Part shown: positions 1 to 13,126 of the stretch, piece by piece
Layout: every line of letters starts with the position of its first letter
Position numbering within the stretch: position 1 is the first letter of the stretch
DNA from: Rotaria sp. Silwood1
Lineage: Eukaryota; Rotifera; Eurotatoria; Philodinida; Philodinidae
Assembly (NCBI GenBank): GCA_905250075.1
Contig: CAJNOP010000012.1
Span: 2,576,529-2,640,528 of the forward strand
DNA: 64,000 nucleotides
Reading direction: 5' to 3'
Translations under genes and position numbers: made by a program
The notes under the pieces: generated by a model
What the model saw: the letters and a program-made list of their open reading frames with translations, nothing else
Databases searched by the model: none
What the model was told of the DNA's origin: nothing

Positions 1-2159
1 TTGAGTTGCTGTTTTTTTATAGATGTTTGAAGAGAATCGAATCCATATGAATGAAAAGAACAGAAGACTAGCTTCATTCTAATACCTACTCAGACCTACA
101 ATAAACATATTTCTTGCAAATTGGTAACTAGAATGCGTATGTATTACTAATGAAAAACAGTAGGTTACAATACTTATATATTAGTATGTTGGAATTTCAA
201 ACAAAGAAAGTATTTTCTACTACTAATCATCGAAGTCAACGTAACAAGAAGTGTAGCAACATAATTGAGAAGACTTCTCGTAGTGAATATTCATCATGAT
301 TTTAAACATATTCTCCCTGTATCTTCTCAATAAAGTCTTAGTGGTATGGAAGATCGTTAAAACAAATACTGTTCTTTATTAGTATTTAATAAAGATGGAA
401 AACACAGTTTTCTTTCATAGGATACAGTGAAAGTATCAAAAAGACGTATGCCGAGAAAAAATAAAATTGCAATATATCTCGCATCAAATATCTTTTCATA
501 CTTAGACCATCGGCAACAGATATTATACTGCTTCTCTTCGAAGAACGGTATATATCATCTTGGTTCAAAGTAATTTGTTTTAGTGAAAAGTTGAGAAAGT
601 CAACTCAAATTTGATTATGTACTGTGCACTATAATAAACGAGTAAACGAAGAATAATGACACTGAAATTCATGTATGGTAAGCGGAAGTTTCCATTAATA
701 TCTCTATATATTAGATCTTTCTTGCCATTGGTTGAATCTGACAATTTGGAAGGACAATTTGTTCAATATCATAAATCGTATAGCTCATAATATACAAGGA
801 AAAGTTTAAAGCAAATCCGTCAAGGACCCATATATTAAATATGTTATACATTCATTATTCTTTTTTAATTGAAAGTAATATTTGAAATTCACGACGAAAC
901 AGCCACAATAAAATGATTCATGTGAATGCATGAATACCACATTCATATTGTATATTGTGGGTGTGGTTGAACATAATGCACGCCTTATCTACCTCTACCA
1001 ATCATATACACATCCACAACAGATAAGTTTTACGTTGATATAAAATCTGCTTCTAAATGTCTCATAGTTCCAAAAAGAACCAAATTTTTATAAAATGGTT
1101 CCTACAGGGATTAAAGGGTAAGGAAGGATTAAGATATCATATTGACAATGTAGATCATTCCTCTTACCTTGAATGATACGTTATCGAAAATCTTTTCTGA
1201 TTGTCTTTGTTGAAAGTAGAAATATGTATGAGTAGCAAGCATGACCGACGAAAAGAATCAAGTTAGTCTATTTTCCTATTGTTTATTATTTATAAAAACA
1301 ATATCTAGTTTAGTTGTTCGATTAAGTTTCAATAATTAGCTGTTTCTTATTTTATCTCATTTTTTCTATTACCGAATAGAAACATAATTTATCATTCATT
1401 CAAATTTGAAACAATTGTTCTTTGATTATGTTTTTTTTTTATTTCCGTTTAGCATACGGAGGAAAGGAAAAAGAAATTTCTTTTTTCTTTCTCCTTCTAC
1501 TATTTGGTTGTTATTTCTTTTTTAAACGTTCATTAGCGCTTTACTCGTTTACAGAGTAGCTGACTACATTAGCTATCGGTGTAACTTTTAGCTCATACTA
1601 ATAATTAATGCATGATTCAGTGTAAGTAATGCATATCTTTATTGTTAGTTATGATGAGCTGTTGTTGAAAAGTTCTTATATTGATCAAGTTACGGTGATT
1701 ACTATGAGTAAGATAGACAAAATGTACAAAGATCAAACTTACTTATACTTATAAAATGCATTGTTGGAGACGGTTAGTATTTGAAATAATACTTAGAAAA
1801 ATAAGTTTAAGCCTTCGACATATGAATAAATTATAGAAGTCTCATCATTCAAGAGAAAAGTAAAGTAGAAACATTCCTGCAAAAAGGATATCGTTATCTC
1901 CAGTATAGACTTGAAGCTTGTGACGATTCTCACTTTCTATAGAATAACGTTGTTATTTTTGATGAAACCCGTTGTGTAAGTTTTGATACAAGGAATTAAT
2001 TCAGATAAAGATAAATGTCGGGCTACATATAGAATAGAACATTCTCTAAAATTCATATTCTAATTTTTGTTTTCAAAGTGTTATAATCTTGTTCGATAAT
2101 TAATATTTCATTATTTTCTTTCAACAACTCATGTAAAAAAAAATGAGCAAAAATCACTT

Positions 2160-2440
2160 TTAAGTACTTAAAATATTAATAAAGTAACATCTCTTACTTT
2201 TTTTTTTTGACTTTTTCTAGTGAATTTTATGTACTTTTTGTACTTTCCGAAGTACTTAATAGTACTTTTTCGGTACGCGAAATATTTTATATTACTTTGT
2301 TTTAGTATTAAAAAGTACTTTTTATTTATAAGTATACTTATAGTCACTTAAAAAGGTGTCACTTATTAGTGTTATTTCGTGCTCATGTGCAACTACTGAA
2401 AGTACTTAATAGTGACTTTTTTTTGCATAGGAATCCCTTT
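2160..2440. repeat. AGTACTT-rich patch
   Basis: The heptamer AGTACTT and its complement AAGTACT recur many times within about 280 bases. One pair forms an imperfect hairpin at 2247-2273 (CCGAAGTACTT, three-base spacer, AGTACTTTTTCGG). The phrase AAGTACTTAATAGT occurs twice, near 2250 and near 2400. No coding potential is seen. It could be the end of a non-autonomous element or a local low-complexity expansion. Confidence 0.5.
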
Positions 2441-2889
2441 ATTATTTATAATATTTAAAAATATATTCATTCAACAATATGATTCGTCAGCAATTTTAAA
2501 TATGAAAGTTGTGTTTCTCATTATAAAAAGAATAGACATAAAATTTTCTAAGCACTAAATATTCACTACTTCATTGTTATGCGTCCGTATGTTGTAAATG
2601 ATGTTGGAGAACTCAGCAACCTAGTATCTGAGAAACAAGAAATTGCTATTGAAATCTTTTGACAAAATAGAATATTTAAAGTCAAATATAAATAAATCAA
2701 AATACGGAACAAAATATTTGATCGATAAGGTAGATTAAATGATCAGTTTATTATATATAAGTAGCAGTAAAAAGTTACATTTTATTTCAGTAACGAAATC
2801 TGATGTGCTCAGTAGTAAAATAAGTTTTAACCGTATTACATGTAATAGTATGAGAAAAATAAATTTGAATAAATAAGAGAAAATGAAAT

Positions 2890-3560
2890 TATTGTGCTAG
2901 CGAAGCAAATTTAGCCGTAACAGTTCTACATCTTTTTCTTCCCTCGCTGATTACAACTATTATAGCTGCTGTTGGTGGTTTGCAATATTTCAAACCAATA
3001 GTCGTACCAAGGTAGTTGCATATGTAGTTTTTAAAAAACCTTGGACAGTTGCATTTTGATTTTTCCAATCTGCAGCATTATTCATTTGCATATATCCAAT
3101 GAATTTTTGAATTGATTAAATGTTGACTAGGTTTTATTTTTATATTTATTCATACTTGCTTGAAAAACTGATTGTAAATCATGAGCAGGTATATAATATA
3201 TTTTTGAAGAATTATTCGAAATACAAATTATATCTTTTGTTGATTTCGTCCATCGATAAGATAAAGTCTACAATGCTAAAGATATTGTTAGTTCAGTAAC
3301 AAATATTTTTCCATTGATTGATGTAACATCTTGTTCAATTGATCAATTATTGACAATATTTGAAGCCAGTCGCAAGTCTTGATAGAATGTGCTGTTCTCT
3401 GAAGTTTCTATCATCTTTGACTATTCTATTAGTTGCCTTTAGGGCATTATTTGTACTTCGAGTGTAAAGTTGTACGTTCTTAGACCAATCATTATTTGGT
3501 TTGGCTCATAGTTTATCAAAATAATTCAAACGATCTAATATTGCTTGGTTTCTTTGCCTA
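2890..3560 (-). pseudogene. decayed mutator-like transposase remnant
   Basis: Reading the minus strand gives several short coding-like stretches broken by stops and frame changes. At about 3490-3390 one frame reads KNVQLYTRSTNNALKATNR, which resembles the R-T-N-N-A-L-E box near the C-terminus of MULE-type transposases. A further stretch near 3250-3140 has the aromatic-rich YYIPAHDLQSVF, and a basic Gly-Arg-Lys-Lys-Arg-Cys piece lies near 2930. No continuous frame exceeds about 40 codons, so this is not a working gene. The family call rests on one short box and is tentative. Confidence 0.35.
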
Positions 3561-4124
3561 TGGTTCATGTTCCATTTCTTCCTTCGATTTTTGAAATTAT
3601 TCTAATCTTGAAATTATTCAAATCCCGATGAGTCATGATATAGAAATTTAGTTTGATATGTTTTCATAAGAAGGGATCAAAATGTATTAAGCGAAAATTC
3701 AAATAACTAAAAATGAAACACTACAAAACGTTACTATGAAACCAGAAAATAACTACGAAGTTGGAATTACTTGAGAGAGAGAGAGACATGTCCGGATTTC
3801 GTGAGTTCTAAACTCATGAAAATCTCAAAAATGCCACTTCATTCACAGAACTGAAGGAAGTCTCGGAACTCAAGCAATCCTAAGAATTCAAGAATTCATT
3901 CAAATTTAACTAATAGATCAATTCTAGCGTCACAAACGGAATTGATGTCTTATGCGCAGAAATTTGGGATACGAGAAATAACATGAATAGATAATAAAAA
4001 TACGGTAATAATTTTTCGTGAATATTCATATACGTGTCTGACTCTGAGTGTATAGAGAAACGAAGCTCAGACACAACTACACCCTAATTAATAGTAAAAT
4101 TATACGAAAAAACACTTTAAGATA

Positions 4125-4146
4125 GGGACTTTTGAGACACCCTGTA
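4125..4146. mobile_element. solo mariner-type terminal inverted repeat
   Basis: The sequence GGGACTTTTGAGACACCCTG followed by TATA reads, on the other strand, as the CAGGGTGTCTCAAAAGTCCC terminus typical of mariner elements, abutting a TA dinucleotide target. The element body would lie on the left side. No matching opposite terminus was found between 1 and 4100, so only a fragment or one end survives. Confidence 0.5.
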
Positions 4147-7100
4147 TAATCGTCAATTCATCATTTAAATGACATATTTGTTAATTGTTACCAAGTGTTT
4201 TCATTAAAACTACTCAAATCGTTAAAAATGTTTTATTAGTCACCAAAAAACGTGTCAAAGCGGTGAAGATTCAATAAGTCTGAGCATTTAAACATCGAAA
4301 ACATGTCAAAAACATTCTTACTCTTAAACTGTTGTGACGCAGTTTTGGTAATTTATCAAACATTTTTCACAGTTTACGGTTTGAGATGTTTAAACACCAT
4401 TTTGGTTGTAATCGTATCTGCCCAAGTAGACTATGTTCTGAATATTTCATCATTTTATTATAACAATTAGTTTTTTCTTTACAAATATCACATTCGAAAT
4501 AGTGTCAAACACTATCAAAGATGGCACACAATTTTAAGTTCCACTAAAACGCTTGCCGTCCTCAATATTGTTTCAAATTTGATATTTAGAAACAAAAAAA
4601 TTATTTATTTAATGTATTCGATAAAAGTTTTACATGAACATTATCTCTTTGCGTTTTAAAAAAGATATGTCACATCATAAGCGATATGCATTTCGAAAGT
4701 TTTAATTGATAGAATGTAGCTTGTCTTCTGTTCTTTTCATTCATATCAGTAATAAGTAAATATTTTGTATAATATCAATATGATCCTTTGATAATACATC
4801 GTTCATCAAACATTTATTTGTCAAAATCTCTTGCTATCTACATAACATTTATTTACAGATCACGAACATTATACGTTTTTATTCCTTGAGATTGAAATGG
4901 TATGCTCAATCTAATAGAAAATATATTTAATTTAAACGCGTATTTCACGTGACCAACAGTAAATAATGTTTTGAAACTTATCGTAAGGAAAAAAGAAAAA
5001 TTATGTTTATAAATTATCTTTTGTTGTTTATTATCAAACAATAAAATTAAGTTAATAAATCTATGTTATATTCACAATGGATTCAATGAATAAACTGAAT
5101 GAAATATCATAAATAATACACGAATATCTAAGATAAAAATATGGAGACAGAAAACAAGAATTAAAAATTAAATCATTCTCAAAAACATATGAAAATATTA
5201 ACTCTGTTACTTTTCAAGTGAAGCATTTCGTACATTAAAAATTAGACTATTATTTTCTTACTACCAAAAGAAAATACACCATGATAAAGAAGACAGCATG
5301 AATAAAAATGAAACCTGTATCTATTAAAAGTTAATAAATAAACAAAAACCCAATTATGTACACACCTATATAAAAGAAAAGGAATAGTTTCATCAATATA
5401 ATATAGTATGGATATTTATGAATGATATTGTGAACATAGATGTAAAGATTTATAAATTATTTCCTTTAAAATATATTTATTTTAAAGAAAATACAATAAA
5501 TTTCAACTTTATTTCGATAAAGATCTAAATCAAACTGATATGAGTTTCAAAAAAGAGGAACTGTGAGTGTTTTTTTGTTAATATCTTTTGATAGAAACAA
5601 CATAGAGGTCTGTGATTTTTTACCGTAGGAAACAGGAGGTGAAGATGTATTGAAGGATGTGATGCTGATTTTTTCAATATGTTTTATGAAAGATTTTCAA
5701 TCATTTATCACAAAAAAGATTCAGAAAAGTTGAACAAAAATTAAGTATAAAAAGTGATTTTTTTTTTACACAATTTCTGTATAAAATAGAATTAGCATTT
5801 TGAGTAGAATACCTATGACTTTCGAAGGATTAACGATGAAAATCTTCCATTTCTGTAGTATTTAGATCTTTGATTAGTGACTCTAATGCACATTCAAAAA
5901 TCAAAAATTCATTCTGAGGATTGGACGCAATACCATGATTTCTAAAAAGCTTGATTGAAAATCCTGAAAGAACTTACCAGAATAATCTATACTATACGAT
6001 TCGACGCATTTTGAGTTCTCTTTACAAATGTGAAAATATCAGGTCTCTATTATATTTCTTTCAGAACTTATTCCAAAAACAAACACTTACGGCTTTTTAT
6101 TTTTTGAAATGAAGATTATTAATAGTTAAATAATGAAAAATAAACAATTAAAGAGTCTTGGTTAGAACATCGCTAGGAATGAATGACATGATATTTCAAC
6201 AAATTCAAAAATATATCACTAATTATGAATTAGTTCTTCGTATAAGATTTATTGAGATAAATCTAGTTTGAAGATTTTGAGAACAATTGATTTTTTTTCT
6301 TAAAGCTGTATCGAAAATTAACTATCTTCGATTGAAAACGATAATCAAAGAAATTTATATTTAGAATAGTCATCATATCGAATATCTAGAATAATATCGA
6401 TTTAATTCAAACAAACAAATGATTGCAATCGGTAGAGATTCTTTGTTTAATACGTTAGCATCAATAAAAAACTCAATTATTGATATGCATATTTTTTCAT
6501 TAGTATGACTTTTATAAATGCCAAGCAGGCTGAGTACAAACACTAAAGATAGTGGAGATTTATTCTTTTCTTGTTTGCATTTTATACTCAAAAGAGTCGA
6601 GAAATGTTCTCTTTGCGTCTATGTCATCATTTCTTTGCCTTATATACTCATCATCGATGGGTACTCTTCAATATATTTAATGAAAGTGTCATCCATATTA
6701 CGTGTCATCATAAAGTGTTAAGAATAGCAAATGATTGAAAAAAAAACGACAAGTTATTCACTCTTATTTTTTTTCCTTTTTCTATTCGTTATAATAAAAC
6801 TACAATAAACAAGATTGATAATAGTGTAATTGATAAATTTTTCTAATTCTTATTTCCACTTCATTGGAATTTTCCCGCGAGCTAAAACCAGATGTTCATA
6901 TCTTCATCTATTCAGTTTTTACCGAGTATTGATCGAGAAAAGCAAAAAAGATATATAATAGAATCGACGAATCGTAGTTTAATACTAAATGACGAATGAT
7001 GATGATGCTTGGAATTGAAAAAAGAAAAAAAAACAACGACAAATAGTCGTTCTTTCTTAGGAACTGAAAAAATACAAAGAGATGACAAGAGAAAAAAAAG

Positions 7101-7225
7101 AAGGAGGTTTCTGAGTCCTTTTCAGATACGATACTATTGTTCTCTAAGGACAAGAACAACATTAGATTCTTTTCAATCAAGAATATTTTACAACATGCTC
7201 ATCATCATTGATCAAATGTAATTAC

Positions 7226-10200
7226 ATGAGTGAAACTTTCGTATTATTATTATTATTTTTGTTGTTTATATTGATTTTACCTCATGTCGGTAAGTATTGT
7301 TTTTCTGTTTCTCCACATATGATCTATTGAAACTATTTAATATGAATAGAATGTACGACAGAGCAACAACTTATGAGAAAAATGTTACAATATTATGAAC
7401 CAAGTGTAAGACCAGTTATTAATGCTCAATCTATAGTAAATATTTCATTTCGAATGGAACTTACTCAATTATTTGAACTTGTAATATTCAATATGAATAT
7501 TTTATTTTATTTTTTGTACTTGATTTTTCTTAGGAAGAAAAAACGCAAGTATTAACAACAAATGTACGTATTGAACAAAAATGGAAAGATGAAAATCTTG
7601 GTTGGAATCAATCAGAATATGATGGTATACGTGGTATACGTTTACCATCACATCATATTTGGTTACCTGATAGTTATATTTATAATGCAGCATTTGATCT
7701 TTCAAGTGATACACCAACACAAGGTGTTATCAATGGTATTATTTAAGATTCATTTCAAATTGTTTTCTTTTTCTAATGTTTCATTTTCTAGGACCTTATG
7801 TAATGGTTTATCATACAGGTGAAGTTGTTTTTCCTGTATTAATGAAATTACGTACATCATGTAAAGTAAATATTCAATATTTTCCATTTGATCGACAAAT
7901 ATGTGGTCTAAAATTTGCATCATGGATATATGATATATCATCGATTAATTATGTACTTGTTCCAAATGTAAATGTTCAACAAGAATCGGACGGTATACGA
8001 AATAGTGGTTGGACTATACTTGCTATTAAAGAAGGTCTTGTATGGCGGTAAATACTTGGAAGTTTTTATTTAAAGTAGTGTCTTGTGCGAGTATAATTTA
8101 TCATGATCAGATACGGTGTGTTACTTTCTTTTGTACCCGAACTCGAAATGAACTGAACCTTGTATGATTGTAATAGACACATAACTAGAGCTAATCGACA
8201 TCTGATAGATACTTTCATAGTTACAGTACAGTTTTTAAACTTTTATTGTATATGAGAAAGTATACTACTTACTGTCCTCCGTAGACAGCAATCAGGAAAA
8301 AGGGATCATGCCAACTTCCACAAAAAAACAAGTGATTCAAGATTGACTTGCTATCTTTCTGCTTCTAAAATTCGATCGATTTTTGCTAAGTATATGTTTG
8401 ATTATTGCTGATGACACTAGAATGGCATTCAATATTGGTGGTTAATGTCATCACTATGCATAAATACACGAATAATTTTTTCATCGTAATAGTACATGTT
8501 CACCTTTTTAGTAATTTATTTTTCTTTCAATGTATTCAGTTACTTCGTCATATGGTTTCTCATCATCTACAGATAAATTTTCATTACAAACGAATTCTTT
8601 GAGTAAAACAAAAACGTTTTCCATTTATGTGACTTGTTCTAAAGTACAATAAATTGATCAAGTTTTCACTTTTATGTTTTTATATAGCTTATCAGCTTGA
8701 AAAAGTAAAAATACATTGGAAGATTGACATTTCATTCATCACCGGGGCGGTGTCAGTATTCGATCAGTTATCGGACACTAATTTAGAGGAATACAAATCA
8801 TTCATAAATTAGTTAGTGTTTTTTTCAGTTGAATGAATATTAAAAAATATTCAGTTTTTTAATCGTTTAGTTAGTATTATTGTAACGAAGATGCGTCTGA
8901 ATAAATGAGCCTCTAAGTATTTTCTCAATATCTCTGTCAATTTCCGTAGTCACAGTCTAGGTTTCGTCTTAAAAGACTCACCATTCAATTTTCGACAAAT
9001 GTGTATCATAGAAGAAAAAGAAAACAACTTCTCACTAATGAAACACTGTTTAAGAGCTTCAAAAGACCACCTTAGATATAATCAAGTGCGCTTCATTTAA
9101 TGACACATACAAAAGAACGTATCAACCTAAAATACTGATAAAAAGTCTAATGTTTGCATAACAGGTCCAAATCTACCGTATCAGCTCTTTGTTGTTTGAT
9201 TCTGATCGAGAGAAAAAAGCATTTATTCGAACTCAAATAGACTTCTATAGCATGACTCAGTAGTTTTGATCTTCATCCGTAAGTAGCTGCACTGTTTGAC
9301 ATGTATTCATACGGTACTATGTTCAAATCTCAGTACCGCCAGTTATGAAATGACACTGAAAAGTCATTAACAACTGCTTACTTCGAATCACCCGTTCGAT
9401 AGCATGCTGACTATGTTAGGATATACACGTACTCCTATAGTTAGCATATGGTTTGTTAGTGTCTACCGAAAGTTCGAAAGATTGAGTGCAAGAATTCTGC
9501 ACCAGGCTGGCTTTTTGTTCAAAGATACAGCTAATATTAGATGTAGGGAAAATGTCAAGCAATTAAATCTGTTGCCAGACAGCCGAAAGATAAGAATGTT
9601 CTTCTTCAATAGCTTTTGAATAAAAACAAATTTAACTTTGAAAAAAAGAATTTATGGCTGAGTTATTTAAATTTTTTAAGAATATGAAACACTGCCGTAC
9701 TTAAAACGGTTTTTTTGTGAAAATCTAAAAAAAAACAAAGCTTATCTTGTGCGTTAGAGATTTGTTGTAAAAATTTGTGAGCGTACTAATATTCTAGAGC
9801 TTTTCAAAGACTGCAATAAAGGTACGTTTTACTTTTCTATATCTCAATGTGAGAATGCATTAATACAAATGCTAGAAAGTTGTTTATGATACACATTTGT
9901 AGAGAATTGGAGGCTGAGTCTCATAAAGTAAAAATTAATCCGTAACTATTAAGATTGGCAGAAACATAGAAATAATATTGAAATGCTCATTTATTCTGAC
10001 ACATTTGTTACACAAACGAGACTACAGAAAGCCAAAGATAAAAGGAGTTTGATCCAATAGCTTTGTTTTTTTCTATTTAGAAAAAGTATAACTTTTGATT
10101 CTTGTATAGTTAATATAAGATTTGTTATATCTTCGATAGATATTAAATGATTTTATGTGCAAAATTTATTTTTATCCTAGAACAAAAAATAATAAAACAT

Positions 10201-12727
10201 ACGGAGAGTTAGTTTATGGTGTTCATATTCGTCGTCGTCCATTATATTATATATTCAATGTGATAATTCCATGTGCCATGCTTTCATGTTTAACTTGTAT
10301 GTCTTTTTGGTAAGTAAAAAATTTGCTTTATTTTTTAGTTCAATAAAATATTTAATTAAAATTATTTATAGGTTACCGACATCATCTGGTGAAAAAGTAA
10401 CTCTTGGTTTAACTTGTTTTGTTGCATTTTCTGTTTTTATGCTAATGGTTGCTGAAAAAGTTCCTGCTACATCAGATACGGTACCCATAATAGGTAAATG
10501 TATTTAATATTAAAATATAAATTTATTTTTTCCTTTTTTTTTTGTCCATTCTTAGGAATCTATTTAACAATTGTTATGAGCTTAACAGTAAGTTATGATA
10601 TACATATAGAAATATACAATATTAAAACTTTTCATTAGTCAATATCGGTAATAATGGCTGTGATCGTTGCTAATGTTTATCAACATGCAGCAATGTGCAC
10701 AAATCAAAAACATCGTGCACCACAATGGTTAATTAAATTTGCACTTACATATCTGTCATCTATTCTTCGTATGTACGACACGGTTAAAACTGTTCTTGAG
10801 CAGAAAGTAAGAGAATATTCTTTATTTGCATGAAAGTTGTATGCAAGAGTAAACAGGTGCACAAATAGATTTCGACTATCAGGTGTCATTTTTTGTTATG
10901 TGAGAAAAAAAATCAATAGAGCGTTAATATAATGTCAATTAAAGAATGTTATTCCTAATTACGTTTGCCATCGTCCAGGCATTTGCTGTTAGATAAAAAA
11001 AGACAGTATATTGATAAAGTTAGAATGTATGCAAATGTAAGAATAACTCGTAATTCATCATGGAATAATTGGGGTTCGTTTGGTCTTCTATTCGGATTTT
11101 TCTTAGTAATTATTGGTATGCTCACACAATTTCTTGAATTTCCACATGTCTATAATGGTGCAATAAGTGTAGATCTAAGCGGTAATATAACTGCTAGTCT
11201 TTATGACATGACAAATTATTATAATCATTAGTGGCCATGGACATACCGTCTAATCTATTTTGTCTTTTTACATTTTTAACTGGTCTGGTCGACACATTAG
11301 CTGGTTTCAGAGAAACTTATACATCAATTCTTGGATTTTTGACAATGAATGTTGCATCAGCATTATTTGCTATTTATTTAATTGTTTATTTTGCATTTAT
11401 TGTTTCATTTTATCGATCAAATAGATTAGATAAACCAAGTAATCGTACAACATATGAATCAGTTTCATATGGACTCGCTGGTACACAATTAACAGTTTCA
11501 TTAATAAATGTTATAACTAGTATATTATCAGCTATTTTCGCTGGTCGAGCAATTGCACTTTGTGTAGATAAAAGTGTTTCAGAGAACAATATAATAATAC
11601 CAATTCGCCCACAAACACCAGTACTTCCTAGAACTTGCTAAAGTTCATATAGACTTAATTGATTAGCATGTTTAAACAAAAATTTTGTAGATTTTAAGAT
11701 CCATTTGTTTTTTACGTTTTGATAGTTAGAAAATCATCCAATTTATTTAAATGAGTTAAATTCGAATGCAAAAAAATTGACAAATGAAAAATTTTGTTTG
11801 TATTTCATTTTGTATAAAATATTTAAATACAAATTTTTTCGTATTTGTAAACTATTAATTTTTTAATTAATAGTACTGTTAGAGAACAAGTGACAAATAT
11901 GATATGTGTTTGATATCCTATCATTATATAATGAAAAAAAAAGGTATTTGTCATTTATTGCCATACATTATCATTAACACAATAAGTATCAAATCAAATA
12001 AAGATGAAAATAAAATTTTTTTCTAATAAATTCTTATCATTTATGTTTTATAATTGTTGAGAAATCTAAAAATTTTTTTTGTTTCTTATTTTAGGAAAAA
12101 TCATTTAGATCATATGATCTTTTATGTGAATCAAATTCATTACCATTATCAACAAATCAAAATGAACTTCATATTAATTATGAAAATATAGTTGAAAATT
12201 TACTTTTGCAACAAGTATTACTATATGCACATGAACAATCAAATTCATCACATTATACTCGTTCACATTCAACAGTAACAACGAATAATTCTTTATGGTT
12301 ACCAAAACAACATGAACAAAGAAAATTAACAAAAAATCCTAACAATAAACATTCGGTGCTAATTTCATCAAAACATAAAAATAATCCAAAAAAACCAATA
12401 TTATGTCTTATTGAATCGAATGAAAATAATTCAAGCAGTTTAATTGGAAATATTCTTTATTATCATAATCATCAAAAAGATCAATATAAAGCTTTTGATG
12501 AAAATTTAATAGATTTACTTCTTAAAAAAACATGTGAACGAGATAATATGTCAACAAATACAAATAGTATATTTTATTTTCGTCTTCAATGGCTTGCTAT
12601 TGGTCTTGTCATCGATCGTTTATTCTTTTATATTTACTTTACAGCAACATTTATTTCCTATTTAGTTACACTAGGGCTTATACCCATTACTCATCCAAAT
12701 TTAACTATTGATATTCATTCTTTGTAA
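7226..12727 (+). CDS. nicotinic acetylcholine receptor-type Cys-loop channel subunit, non-alpha
   Basis: Nine exons join in phase: 7226-7289, 7350-7480, 7534-7735, 7792-8047, 10181-10309, 10372-10493, 10556-10587, 10639-10806 and 12095-12727, giving 578 aa. A signal peptide (residues 1-21) is followed by the ligand-binding domain with VLTTNV, the WLPD box and a Cys-loop C156-x13-C170. M1 follows RRRPLYY (about 240-260), M2 starts with GEK (267-269) and ends near PATSDTVP, M3 is about 305-330, then a long Asn/Ser/His-rich cytoplasmic loop and M4 (about 543-563). The GEK ring and M2 sequence indicate a cation channel of the plasma membrane, probably pentameric. Loop C (about 218-235) lacks the vicinal Cys pair, so it is a non-alpha subunit. 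M2 position 9' is Val278 instead of the usual Leu. A poly(A) signal AATAAA lies at 12845-12850. Introns 4 and 8 are long; intron 8 contains another gene. Confidence 0.95.
8048..10180 (+). other. long intron 4 of the receptor gene
   Basis: This 2.1-kb intron is some 40 times the usual size here. It contains no recognisable gene. A 71-codon open frame near 9404-9619 shows no family motif. A 7-bp perfect hairpin lies at about 9311-9337 (CGGTACT / AGTACCG). Confidence 0.6.
11025..11641 (+). CDS. nested four-transmembrane protein
   Basis: The gene lies wholly within intron 8 of the receptor gene, on the same strand. Two exons, 11025-11181 and 11232-11641, are joined across a 50-nt intron (GTAATA donor, TTAG acceptor) and give 188 aa. 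Without the splice the frame is broken at 11229, so the intron is needed. Hydrophobic segments are at about residues 14-37 (WGSFGLLFGFF), 60-78, 88-113 (NVASALFAIYLIVYF) and 132-160, with a short polar C-terminus. Four segments with a small loop between the first two recall MS4A/CD20-like tetraspan proteins, but no diagnostic motif proves it. The frame is open upstream to 10959, so an extra 5' exon is possible; ATG 11025 is the first in-frame start. Confidence 0.65.
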
Positions 12728-13126
12728 TTAATAATTAAAGAATAATATAACTTCCTAAAAATTAAAAAACATAGACGCGATTCTTTAATCTTACAAACTG
12801 TGCAATTTGATAGAATAATCAATTTTTTCTTTCAATGCAAAGCTAATAAATAAAAAGAAGACTATTAGTTGGTGAAGTTTCTTTGTTTTGTAAAATGAAT
12901 AAAGAACAAAATACTAAACAATCATCTTTTCATCTCGAATGGAAGATTATTCATGTATGACAAAAGATGAGAAGATATTGTGCTTAACACAACGAATATC
13001 ACAGAACCACAACAAACAAACAAGAAAACTTCATCACCAATACTTTTACCTTGCACCATACAAACACAGAATAGGAAAAAAATTTGTTAAAAAAAACAAA
13101 TTTTTTTATAAACGTTCTGTTTGATT
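12728..13126. other. convergent 3' intergenic region
   Basis: About 400 bases separate the receptor stop (+) from the acyltransferase stop (-). It holds the receptor poly(A) signal and no supported gene. Confidence 0.7.

Larger units (their letters stand above)
1..7225. other. gene-poor AT-rich region
   Basis: No intact gene is visible on either strand; the open frames are short and show no recognisable motif. The stretch holds an AGTACTT-rich patch (about 2160-2440), a decayed minus-strand transposase-like segment (about 2890-3560) and a solo mariner-type end (4125-4146), each listed separately. The promoter of the receptor gene starting at 7226 should lie in the last few hundred bases, but no clear core element can be named in such AT-rich sequence. 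Confidence 0.7.

Noticed and set aside
9311-9341. tRNA-like 3' end (TTCAAATC followed by CGCCA)
   Set aside because: The sequence folds as a simple 7-bp hairpin. No D-arm, anticodon arm or acceptor 5' strand can be placed upstream.
11182-11231. Frameshift making the nested four-segment gene a pseudogene
   Set aside because: A canonical 50-nt intron restores the frame exactly, matching the usual intron size here.
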